Of a stretch of DNA of 13,256 bases, positions 7,270-13,256 are shown in pieces; positions within the stretch are counted from its first letter, which is position 1, and each line of letters begins with the position of its first letter. This stretch comes from Minisyncoccota bacterium. GTDB taxonomy: Bacteria; Verrucomicrobiota; Lentisphaeria; Oligosphaerales; MVZH01. Where the stretch lies: assembly GCA_021734725.1 (NCBI GenBank), contig JAIPIM010000079.1:1-13256 (forward strand), in the 5' to 3' direction. The translations under genes and the position numbers were made by a program. The notes below the pieces were generated by a model, which searched no databases, was not told the origin of the DNA, and worked only from the letters and a program-made list of their open reading frames with translations.

Positions 7270-8643
7270 ATGGAAACGTCGCCCCCCCCCATCCAAGATG
7301 ATACCATTGCGGCGATTGCCACGGCGGTTGGTGGTGCCATCGCCGTGATCCGCATATCGGGACCCGATGCACTAGACTATGGCCAAGCAGTCTGGCGTGG
7401 GGCTTGTCCTCTAGCCGCTTGTCAACCACGCCAGCTACAACTGGGATCGATTCTCGACGCCGACGGATACTCCCTGGATAAGTGTCTGGCGGTATATTTT
7501 CCCGCGCCCGCCAGTTACACCGGTGAGCACATGGTGGAATTACATTGCCACGGCGGCATTTACTCAGCCCGTGCCGTGCTCATGCGCGTTCTGGACGTCG
7601 GGGCGCGCGCCGCGGAACCGGGAGAATTCACGAAACGTGCCTTCCTGAATGGGAAAATGGACCTGACCCAGGCTGAAGCCGTGGCCGATATTATAAGTGC
7701 ACACACTAAAATGGCACTGCATTTGGCTAATTGCCAGATGGACGGAGCCTTGGGGCAACGCATCAACGGTCTGTACGACCAGGTTTTGGATGTTCTTAGC
7801 GAGGCGGAATCACGTATGGACTTCCCGGAAGAAGACCTGGACTGGGTCGATTCTGCCGACCTTCAGCAACGGCTCACCGACAGCTTGAACGAGATCAACC
7901 GTCTCCTTGAGTTTCGTCGGGAAGGAGAGATCCTGCGACATGGGGTACGATTGGTTATTGCGGGTCACCCCAACGTCGGCAAATCAAGCCTCATGAATGC
8001 CATTCTCGGTCGCGACCGCGCCATTGTCACGCATCTGCCGGGAACGACCCGTGACACACTTGAGGAACTGGCGCACATTCGCGGGATACCGGTTCGCCTG
8101 ATCGATACCGCAGGCATACGTGATGCTGAAAACATTATTGAACAATCCGGGATCGAACGCAGTTGGGCCAGCATTCGACAGGCCCAGGTTGTTGTCTGGG
8201 TTTTTGATGTGGGACGACCGTTTGACAAACAGATCTATCCCCCGCAACTGGAGGGGCCCCCTGTCGTTTTAGTCGGCAATAAAATCGATAAGCTTTCAGA
8301 CACGCCGTCTGACGATGTGAATACGAGCGTAGGCAGGCCGGTGTACACGTGCGCTCTGAGCGGCGAGGGAATGGAGGCGCTGTATGATGCCATTGAGCGA
8401 GCGGTCTGGAATCGACCGCACGGGGAAGAACTGGACACCGCGGTCAGTGCGCGTCACGCACAACTGCTGGAGCTGACGCGACGGGGGATTGAGGATGCCT
8501 GCGAACACCTCCAGCACGACAGCTGGGAAGTTGTGGCCTTCAACCTGCGTGAGGCTCTGGACGCAATCGGGAGAATCAGCGGGCGAACGGTTGCGCCGGA
8601 CATACTTGATACTATCTTTTCTCGCTTTTGTGTTGGGAAATAA
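7270..8643 (+). CDS. mnmE: tRNA uridine-5-carboxymethylaminomethyl modification GTPase MnmE (TrmE)
   Basis: MnmE, with MnmG, modifies the wobble uridine of certain tRNAs, using GTP, a tetrahydrofolate one-carbon unit and FAD. The 457 residues match family length. The N-terminal folate-binding dimerisation domain starts with DTIAAIATAVGGAIAVIRISG (split here as DTIAAIATAV at 11-20 and GGAIAVIRIS at 21-30) and includes PGEFTKRAFLNGKMDL (117-132). The inserted G domain has the P-loop GHPNVGKS (232-239), TTRD (259-262), DTAG (279-282) and NKID (337-340). The C-terminus ends in FCVGK (453-457), with the conserved cysteine. The frame is open back to 7057, but homologues begin a few residues before DTIAAIAT, so ATG 7270 is chosen. 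No Shine-Dalgarno sequence precedes it or the in-frame ATGs at 7240 and 7252. A C9 run lies at 7282-7290. It heads a tight run of genes: 19 nt to the next. Confidence 0.96.
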   Translation: METSPPPIQDDTIAAIATAVGGAIAVIRISGPDALDYGQAVWRGACPLAACQPRQLQLGSILDADGYSLDKCLAVYFPAPASYTGEHMVELHCHGGIYSARAVLMRVLDVGARAAEPGEFTKRAFLNGKMDLTQAEAVADIISAHTKMALHLANCQMDGALGQRINGLYDQVLDVLSEAESRMDFPEEDLDWVDSADLQQRLTDSLNEINRLLEFRREGEILRHGVRLVIAGHPNVGKSSLMNAILGRDRAIVTHLPGTTRDTLEELAHIRGIPVRLIDTAGIRDAENIIEQSGIERSWASIRQAQVVVWVFDVGRPFDKQIYPPQLEGPPVVLVGNKIDKLSDTPSDDVNTSVGRPVYTCALSGEGMEALYDAIERAVWNRPHGEELDTAVSARHAQLLELTRRGIEDACEHLQHDSWEVVAFNLREALDAIGRISGRTVAPDILDTIFSRFCVGK

Positions 8644-8662
8644 CGGCTTGGAGTAAGTCATC

Positions 8663-9502
8663 ATGAATCTGAAAATTATGTTGGCCAGTTTCGCGCTCGT
8701 GTTTGTTGCTGAACTTGGAGACAAAACACAGCTCACGGCTCTGGCCTTTACCACGGCATCGCGCTCGCCCTGGATGGTGTTCGTCGGGACCTCTCTGGCT
8801 CTTGTGTGCACGACCGCATTGGCTGTCATATTCGGGGAACTGCTTTCTCGCGTTCTCCCTGTTAATGTCCTCCACATTGCGTCGGGTGTGATGTTCGTCC
8901 TCATGGGGCTTGTTTTGCTGGTCAATGTAGCGCGTAAAGCCGAGGTGCCCGTTGTGTCGGATGAAGCCGAGACACCCGAAACGTTCGTGGCTCCATCTCT
9001 GTCACGCAGCGCTCTTTTTTCTATGATCACCCGGCAGGCAACTGTCTTCGAGGACGAGATCATCGACTACTTGGATGCGGTGGCCGAGCAAGTGGCGGAT
9101 CCGGTCGATAAGCGGACTGTTCTTGACGTGATTGGCGAGGATCAGCGCCACAAGGATTCGTTGTCTGTACTCAGGCGGAGACACGCTGACACCGTCGAAA
9201 GCATCGACGAGAATCTGTCCGTTACCGATCTTGAGGTTCTGAGAGAGCGCACGCCCGCGCCGGGGAACCTTCCGGCAATTGCGGATATTTCCGAGGTAAG
9301 CAGGTCGGAGGATCTTGCGCAGGTCCTCTGGGCGGCTGTAGCTTCTGAAGAGGCGCTCGCCGAGTTCTATCTGTCGCTGTCACGTATGGCGAAAATTCAC
9401 GCCGTGCGCGATGCTTTCCGCCTGTTGGCGCGCGATGATCTTCGTCACGCGGAGACACTCTGCGATCTGGCTGAAAAGTATTCGCCTGCGGGAACCGTGT
9501 AA
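8663..9502 (+). CDS. Fusion: single-repeat UPF0016/GDT1 (TMEM165) membrane domain plus ferritin-like domain
   Basis: Residues 1-92 form one UPF0016 repeat with three predicted membrane segments (about 5-27, 36-58, 68-90) and the family signature ELGDKT (17-22). Characterised relatives such as MneA, Gdt1 and TMEM165 move Mn2+ or Ca2+ and have two such repeats; here there is one, so the protein must pair with itself or a partner. After an acidic linker (93-115), residues 118-275 look like a four-helix rubrerythrin/ferritin-like domain: E130, then EDQRH (159-163), E229/E230, then DDLRH (258-262). This gives two half-sites of the form Glu-x29-Asp-x2-His, where the family usually has E-x-x-H. A basic RK (91-92) right after the third segment suggests the ferritin part is cytoplasmic. 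GGAG lies nine bases before the ATG. It stands 19 nt after mnmE and 15 nt before ribD. A role in Mn/Fe export or storage is inference. Both domain calls are by motif only; the first is firmer. Confidence 0.85.
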   Translation: MNLKIMLASFALVFVAELGDKTQLTALAFTTASRSPWMVFVGTSLALVCTTALAVIFGELLSRVLPVNVLHIASGVMFVLMGLVLLVNVARKAEVPVVSDEAETPETFVAPSLSRSALFSMITRQATVFEDEIIDYLDAVAEQVADPVDKRTVLDVIGEDQRHKDSLSVLRRRHADTVESIDENLSVTDLEVLRERTPAPGNLPAIADISEVSRSEDLAQVLWAAVASEEALAEFYLSLSRMAKIHAVRDAFRLLARDDLRHAETLCDLAEKYSPAGTV

Positions 9503-9517
9503 GCCGGGAGGATATGG

Positions 9518-10558
9518 ATGACCCAGCATGAAGCATGGATGCGCAAGGCTCTTGCTCAGGCGCGTCGCGGCTGGGGTCGCACCAGTCCAAATCCGCTTGT
9601 CGGCGCCCTGGTGGTGCGAGAGGCGCAGCTTGTCGGTAAAGGATATCACGAGAGGGCCGGAGAGCCCCATGCGGAAGTCCATGCGTTGCGTGATGCCGGT
9701 GAAGCTGCGCGCGGCGCCACTCTCTACGTTACCCTTGAACCATGTTCCACCAGCGGGCGGACGCCTCCCTGTACCGAGGCCATTATAAACGCCGGTATCC
9801 GGCGTGTGGTAATCGGCTGCCGCGATCCGAATCCTGCACACGAAGGTCGGGCCATGCAACGTCTTCGCAATGCTGGTATCGAGGTGGTATGCAATGTTCT
9901 CAAAGCGTCATGTGCTGCGCTGAATGAAGCATTTTTCTGCTGGGTGCGGCACCACCGCCCTTTTGTGATTCTGAAACTGGCTATGACGCTCGACGGAAAG
10001 ATTGCTACCGCCGCCGGAGAGTCAAAATGGATTACCGGTGATAAGGCTCGGGCTCACGTTCAACATTGGCGCCAATGGGCGGACGCCATTCTCGTTGGCG
10101 GGGAAACAATGAGGATGGACAACCCCAGCCTTACGGTGCGTACTCCAGCTGACTGGCCTTGTCAGCCGCGCAAACTCGTGTGGACACGTCGCAATGCAGT
10201 GGGTAATGACCTGAAGGTTTGCTCGGATCCGCAAAACATGCCGCGCTGCATTCGCCCCGAGTCCCCGCAAGCATGGCGGACATTCATGCGTACCCTGGGA
10301 GATGAGGAAATCACGGCATTGCTGGTCGAGGGCGGTGGTGAGCTGGCCGCCGCATGCTTGCGTGCACAAGTCGTCGACAAAGTGATGTTCTTTGTAGCTC
10401 CGAAGATTTTGGGCGGGCGCAACAGTCGGCCTGCGGTCGGGGGGGCGAATCCCCCGAGCTTGCGCGAGGCGGTTGGGCTTCACGAGATGCGCAGCCGGCG
10501 TATAGGTAAAGATTTGTTAATTACAGGATACCTCTCCAATGTTCACCGGCTTGATTGA
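9518..10558 (+). CDS. ribD: Bifunctional riboflavin biosynthesis protein RibD (deaminase/reductase)
   Basis: RibD carries out two consecutive cytoplasmic steps of riboflavin synthesis: deamination of the pyrimidine product of GTP cyclohydrolase II, then reduction of the ribose side chain with NADPH. Of the 346 residues, 1-145 are the zinc deaminase domain: NPLVGALVV (25-33), HAE (51-53, His51 zinc ligand and Glu53 catalytic) and PCSTSGRTPPC (75-85, zinc ligands Cys76 and Cys85). Many relatives have a histidine within this last motif, where Thr/Ser stand here. Residues 148-340 are the reductase domain: LKLAMTLDGKIA (152-163), SKWITG (169-174), DAILVGGETM (189-198), DNPSLTVR (201-208) and LLVEGGGELA (268-277). 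GGGAGG six bases before ATG 9518 fixes the start; an ATG at 9514 is out of frame. It overlaps ribE by 20 nt. No FMN riboswitch can fit in the 15-nt gap upstream. Confidence 0.96.
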   Translation: MTQHEAWMRKALAQARRGWGRTSPNPLVGALVVREAQLVGKGYHERAGEPHAEVHALRDAGEAARGATLYVTLEPCSTSGRTPPCTEAIINAGIRRVVIGCRDPNPAHEGRAMQRLRNAGIEVVCNVLKASCAALNEAFFCWVRHHRPFVILKLAMTLDGKIATAAGESKWITGDKARAHVQHWRQWADAILVGGETMRMDNPSLTVRTPADWPCQPRKLVWTRRNAVGNDLKVCSDPQNMPRCIRPESPQAWRTFMRTLGDEEITALLVEGGGELAAACLRAQVVDKVMFFVAPKILGGRNSRPAVGGANPPSLREAVGLHEMRSRRIGKDLLITGYLSNVHRLD

Positions 10559-11189
10559 AGATGTTGGCAGTCTTGTCGCACGCGAACGGCACGGCGATGC
10601 AGGAAAATTGCAGGTGCGGACCGACTTGCCAATACACGATATAGCGGAGGGCGACAGTATTGCCGTCAACGGCGCATGCCTTACTGTGGAGCTGCGGGAC
10701 ACCCGCAAAGGTGTCCTGGTATTTCATACGCTGGCCGAGACTCTGGATCGCACGAACCTCGGACATTTGCCGGACGGCGCCCCCGTCAACCTTGAGAGGG
10801 CTATGCGGCTCGACAGCCGATTGGGAGGGCACTTGGTCAGCGGTCACATCGATGCGACCGCCGGCATACTGGACGTTCATGATCGTGGCCGCGATATCGT
10901 TTTGGCTGTCACGCTTCCGGAAGCGCTTCAGCCTCTGGTTATTCCCAAAGGAAGCATTGCCATTGACGGTATTTCGCTGACCGTGGCAGAGCTCGGAGCG
11001 GATCGTCTTACGGTTCATATTATACCGCACACGTGGACGCACACGAACCTTGCCAGTGCTAAGAAGGGTGGGATCGTCAATGTGGAAGCAGATATGGTTG
11101 GGAAGTACATTCTGCGTCAACGTTCTTGTGCAGGCAACGCCGCTGTTCTAAGCATGCAGAATTTGCAGGATGCCGGCTTCACCATGTGA
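10539..11189 (+). CDS. ribE: Riboflavin synthase alpha chain (RibE)
   Basis: Riboflavin synthase dismutates two molecules of 6,7-dimethyl-8-ribityllumazine to riboflavin and a pyrimidine. The 216 residues show the internal duplication typical of the family: a first barrel from MFTGLIEDVG (1-10) with NGACLTV (44-50), and a second with GGHLVSGHID (96-105) and DGISLTV (143-149). Both lumazine-binding halves look intact. The C-terminal 20 residues past RQRS are probably the helix used for trimer formation plus a short tail. The start lies 20 nt inside ribD, with AGGA about ten bases upstream, so translation is probably coupled. The lumazine synthase gene (ribH) and ribBA are not in this window. 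The gene ends 64 nt before the convergent comM. Confidence 0.96.
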   Translation: MFTGLIEDVGSLVARERHGDAGKLQVRTDLPIHDIAEGDSIAVNGACLTVELRDTRKGVLVFHTLAETLDRTNLGHLPDGAPVNLERAMRLDSRLGGHLVSGHIDATAGILDVHDRGRDIVLAVTLPEALQPLVIPKGSIAIDGISLTVAELGADRLTVHIIPHTWTHTNLASAKKGGIVNVEADMVGKYILRQRSCAGNAAVLSMQNLQDAGFTM

Positions 11190-11253
11190 GACGGACAGGC
11201 GAGAAGACTGTGTCTGGGGGGTCGCAATACCCAATCACAGTATTCAACATCCG

Positions 11254-12789
11254 CTACCAAAGCTGCCGATCCAGCGTCCGATACTGGATGGCCTCGGTGA
11301 TATGTTGCGGCTGAATCATTTCCGCGGCTTCCAGGTCCGCGATTGTCCGTGCTACACGGAGGATCCGGTCGTATGCTCGTGCGCTTAGGTTGATATCGTT
11401 AATGGCAAGTTTCAGCAGCGCTTTGCTGTCCTCCCCGAGTTGACAGTGAATGTCTATGGCTGATGGTCCCATGTTTGCGTTACTTCCCGTGCCATTCTGC
11501 TCATACCGTTGTTTTTGGATATCTCGAGCTCTCGATACGCGCTTGCGGATTTCGGCACTCGACTCACCTTTTGGTCGTCCCATTAATTCGTTGTCGCTAA
11601 TGGGCGCTACTTCGACATGTATATCAATGCGGTCCAGGAGGGGGCCGGAGATCTTCGAGCGGTAGCGCTGAATCTGTCCGTAGCTGCAGCGGCACTGGCG
11701 TTGAACGCTGCCGTAATGTCCACACGGGCAGGGATTCATGGCTGCCACCAGCATGAAGTCCGCTGGAAAACAGAACGAGCCCGTGGCTCTTGAGATTGTT
11801 ACCTCGCCGCTTTCCAGGGGCTGTCGGAGTACTTCGAGGACGTTCCTCTTGAATTCCGGCAGCTCATCCAGGAAGAGCACTCCGTTGTGTGCCAGGCTGA
11901 TCTCACCGGGCCGCGGCATGGACTGACCGCCAAGAAGGCCCGCGTCACTAACTGTGTGGTGGGGGCCCCGGAACGGGCGCTGAAGAAGCAGGGGCTCATC
12001 CGATGGAAGGGTGCCGGCGATACTGTGTATTTTGGTGACGTCAAGCCCCTCGTGCAGAGTCAGCGGTGGCAAGATGGAGGGCAGTCGCCGAGCCAGCATT
12101 GTTTTCCCCGTGCCCGGTGGTCCGATCAAAAGGATATTGTGTCCACCAGCCGCGGCGATTTCCATGGCGCGCTTTGCGGTTTCCTGACCTTTGACCTCAC
12201 CGAAATCGGGGGCAGCCTGACACAACGAGGCATAAAGGCCGGTGATGTCGACTCTGGTAGGCGACAACTCTGTATCGCCGCGAAAGAAATCCACTGCCTC
12301 AGCCAGGTGACGAATCCCGTACACATCAACACCTTGTGCAACACCGGCCTCGTCGGCATTTTCGGCTGGGACAAGCACGCTTTGGAAGCCTTGACTGCAG
12401 GCGTGCATGGCCATGGGAAGTGCCCCATGGATGGGACGAACGGAGCCATCCAGTGCCAGCTCCCCGACGATCATTGCCCGTTCCAGTGTTTGACGATCAA
12501 ATCCGTTTGTGGCGGCAATCATTCCGAGGGCAATGGGAAGGTCAAACGCGGAACCCGCTTTTTTAACGTCGGCCGGCGCCAGATTCACGGTTGTACGTCC
12601 TTTGGGCGGGAAATAGCCGCTGCATGCCATGGCGGACCACACCCGTTCTTTGCTCTCACGCACAGCGGTGTCCGGCATTCCCACCACGTTAATGACAGTG
12701 TCATTACCTGCACCCGTAGCATTTACTTCCACCTCAACGGTAAAGCTGTCCACTCCGTGGATCGCCGAACTCCATGTACGTGCAAGCAT
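11254..12789 (-). CDS. comM: YifB/ComM-type AAA+ helicase (Mg-chelatase-like)
   Basis: This protein belongs to the YifB/ComM family. ComM is a hexameric DNA helicase shown in naturally competent species to drive branch migration during integration of transforming DNA; the family is also common where competence is unknown. The 511 residues are full length. Residues 1-175 form the Lon-type N-terminal domain (VVGMPDTAVRESKERV, 35-50; NLAPADVKKAGSAFDLP, 69-85). The AAA+ core has Walker A GPPGTGKT (223-230), RPFRGPHHTVSD (271-282), Walker B VLFLDELPEF (304-313), a cysteine cluster C354, C356, C366 and C368 that may hold zinc, and GPLLDRIDIH (382-391). The C-terminal domain (about 410-511) ends with RTLDRQLW and a TAG stop. 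AGGGAG about six bases before the ATG supports the start. The gene is single, convergent with ribE and divergent from the chorismate mutase gene. Confidence 0.95.
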   Translation of the reverse strand: MLARTWSSAIHGVDSFTVEVEVNATGAGNDTVINVVGMPDTAVRESKERVWSAMACSGYFPPKGRTTVNLAPADVKKAGSAFDLPIALGMIAATNGFDRQTLERAMIVGELALDGSVRPIHGALPMAMHACSQGFQSVLVPAENADEAGVAQGVDVYGIRHLAEAVDFFRGDTELSPTRVDITGLYASLCQAAPDFGEVKGQETAKRAMEIAAAGGHNILLIGPPGTGKTMLARRLPSILPPLTLHEGLDVTKIHSIAGTLPSDEPLLLQRPFRGPHHTVSDAGLLGGQSMPRPGEISLAHNGVLFLDELPEFKRNVLEVLRQPLESGEVTISRATGSFCFPADFMLVAAMNPCPCGHYGSVQRQCRCSYGQIQRYRSKISGPLLDRIDIHVEVAPISDNELMGRPKGESSAEIRKRVSRARDIQKQRYEQNGTGSNANMGPSAIDIHCQLGEDSKALLKLAINDINLSARAYDRILRVARTIADLEAAEMIQPQHITEAIQYRTLDRQLW

Positions 12790-12839
12790 TGCAATTCTCC
12801 CTTTCGTTACGTATTCCGTTCGCGCGGGGTCTGAACAGG

Positions 12840-12878
12840 CCCCTTTTTAATGGCTAATTAAAAATAGCATTAAAGGGG
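12840..12878. repeat. Imperfect palindrome over the comM promoter region
   Basis: CCCCTTTTTAATG (12840-12852) pairs with CATTAAAGGGG (12868-12878), leaving a two-base TT bulge; CTA/TAG inside (12854-12856 with 12865-12867) extends the arms. It overlaps the proposed comM -10 and spacer. No T-run follows on either side, so an operator-like site fits better than a terminator. This is inference from position. Confidence 0.45.
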
Positions 12879-12888
12879 TAGATTTCAA
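12861..12888 (-). promoter_or_regulatory. Candidate sigma70-type promoter for comM
   Basis: On the minus strand TTGAAA (complement of 12883-12888) and TATTTT (complement of 12861-12866) are 16 bases apart, matching the consensus at five and four of six positions. The predicted leader is about 65 bases to the ATG at 12789. Confidence 0.4.
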
Positions 12889-12964
12889 AGCGAAGATTGT
12901 ATAGATTGATAATGTTAACGTGTGGCGTGCCTGCCGGGGCATAGTCGATTGTATTCCGTAAACC

Positions 12965-12970
12965 TATAAT
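12965..12970 (+). promoter_or_regulatory. Consensus -10 (TATAAT) upstream of the chorismate mutase gene
   Basis: TATAAT matches the sigma70 -10 consensus perfectly, but no convincing -35 lies 16-18 bases upstream and there is no extended TGn. Transcription from here would begin near 12977. Confidence 0.3.
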
Positions 12971-13096
12971 GCAGGCACGTCGTTTTTGGACATGAAACTT
13001 GCCGCAGATGCGCTACGTTACTCTCGTTATGTCTTCGGCGATTCGTCGGTCTGTCGAAGCAGTGAATCTTGGCGGCAACAGAACCCGGGGCGCGGG

Positions 13097-13256
13097 ATGG
13101 CTTCAATGAAGAAAATCACAGAGCTGGAGAGCGCAATATCGGCAGTGGACCGGGAATTGCTGGAAATCCTGAAACGGCGTTTCGGGATGGCGCGTCAGTT
13201 GGCGGATCTGAAGCGCGGAAGCGGCCAGTCCCCCGATCATCTTGATCGCCTGGGAC
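13097..13256 (+). CDS. Chorismate mutase (AroQ) domain, 3'-truncated; probably the start of PheA (P-protein)
   Basis: The visible 53 codons match the first long helix of an AroQ-type chorismate mutase: ITELESAISAVDRELLEILK, then RRFGMARQLADLKRGSG, with the pattern I-x2-(I/V)-D-x2-(I/L)-x2-L-x3-R and an active-site-type Arg and Lys (RR at 27-28, K39). The enzyme converts chorismate to prephenate for phenylalanine and tyrosine. In many bacteria this domain opens the bifunctional PheA protein followed by prephenate dehydratase, but that part lies beyond the window, so a stand-alone mutase or another fusion remains possible. Starts are uncertain: ATG 13097 (GGGG six bases upstream), ATG 13106 (GGGA eight bases upstream) and ATG 12992 are all in frame. 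The last would add 35 residues rich in Ser and Arg that do not resemble the family. Confidence 0.8.
   Translation, partial: MASMKKITELESAISAVDRELLEILKRRFGMARQLADLKRGSGQSPDHLDRLG

Larger units (their letters stand above)
12790..13096. other. Divergent intergenic region between comM and the chorismate mutase gene
   Basis: This 307-nt gap holds the comM ribosome binding site and candidate promoter, an AT-rich imperfect palindrome, and a lone perfect TATAAT facing the chorismate mutase gene (separate entries). From 12992 onward the chorismate mutase frame is already open from an ATG, so up to 35 extra codons are possible there. I see no RNA gene or separate ORF that I can support. Confidence 0.5.

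Noticed and set aside
8296..9063. 255-codon open frame on the minus strand
   Set aside because: It is antisense across the end of mnmE and the start of the GDT1-ferritin gene; composition (many R, S, T) is typical of a shadow frame.
9503..9517. FMN riboswitch before ribD
   Set aside because: Only 15 nt separate ribD from the preceding gene, and they hold the ribosome binding site.
11887..12834. 315-codon open frame on the plus strand
   Set aside because: It runs antisense to comM, which is full length with all its motifs; the product is low-complexity and unlike known proteins.

Overview
The window is a moderately GC-rich, gene-dense piece of a bacterial chromosome. It holds ten genes on both strands and no mobile element, CRISPR array, rRNA or tRNA that I can see. 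All but two genes are core housekeeping types. The gene set and protein style fit a Gram-negative of the PVC superphylum, perhaps the Kiritimatiellota/Lentisphaerota/Verrucomicrobiota side: a PreP-like M16C protease, a bifunctional nuclease with a UVR tail, MurD followed by a LysM lipoprotein, and a long TPR protein. That placement is an inference from general resemblance, not a proven assignment.

Layout. Positions 1-2092 (+) carry the C-terminal two thirds of a presequence-protease-like M16C metallopeptidase, interrupted by one in-frame TAG at 1619-1621. The stop sits where the family's catalytic tyrosine (motif R-x5-Y) is expected. Positions 2145-2696 (-) encode a DUF151 bifunctional nuclease/UVR protein, convergent with the protease and divergent from murD (2955-4331, +). 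murD overlaps by 4 nt a lipoprotein with three LysM domains (4328-5344, +). A 220-nt convergent intergenic region with several inverted repeats (5345-5564) separates it from a TPR protein (5565-6986, -).

Positions 7270-11189 (+) look like one transcription unit: mnmE (tRNA wobble-uridine modification GTPase), an unusual fusion of a single UPF0016/GDT1 membrane repeat to a ferritin-like di-iron domain, ribD and ribE (riboflavin synthesis). comM/yifB (11254-12789, -) converges on it. After a 307-nt regulatory gap, a chorismate mutase (AroQ) domain starts at about 13097 (+) and runs off the end; it is probably the N-terminus of PheA.

How the genes relate. MurD and the LysM lipoprotein are translationally coupled and both act on peptidoglycan, one in precursor synthesis and one by binding the polymer. 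RibD and RibE supply steps of riboflavin synthesis, and MnmE works with the flavoprotein MnmG. The metal-transporter/ferritin fusion sits between mnmE and ribD with short gaps on both sides. The two points most worth checking are the amber codon in the protease and the GDT1-ferritin fusion.
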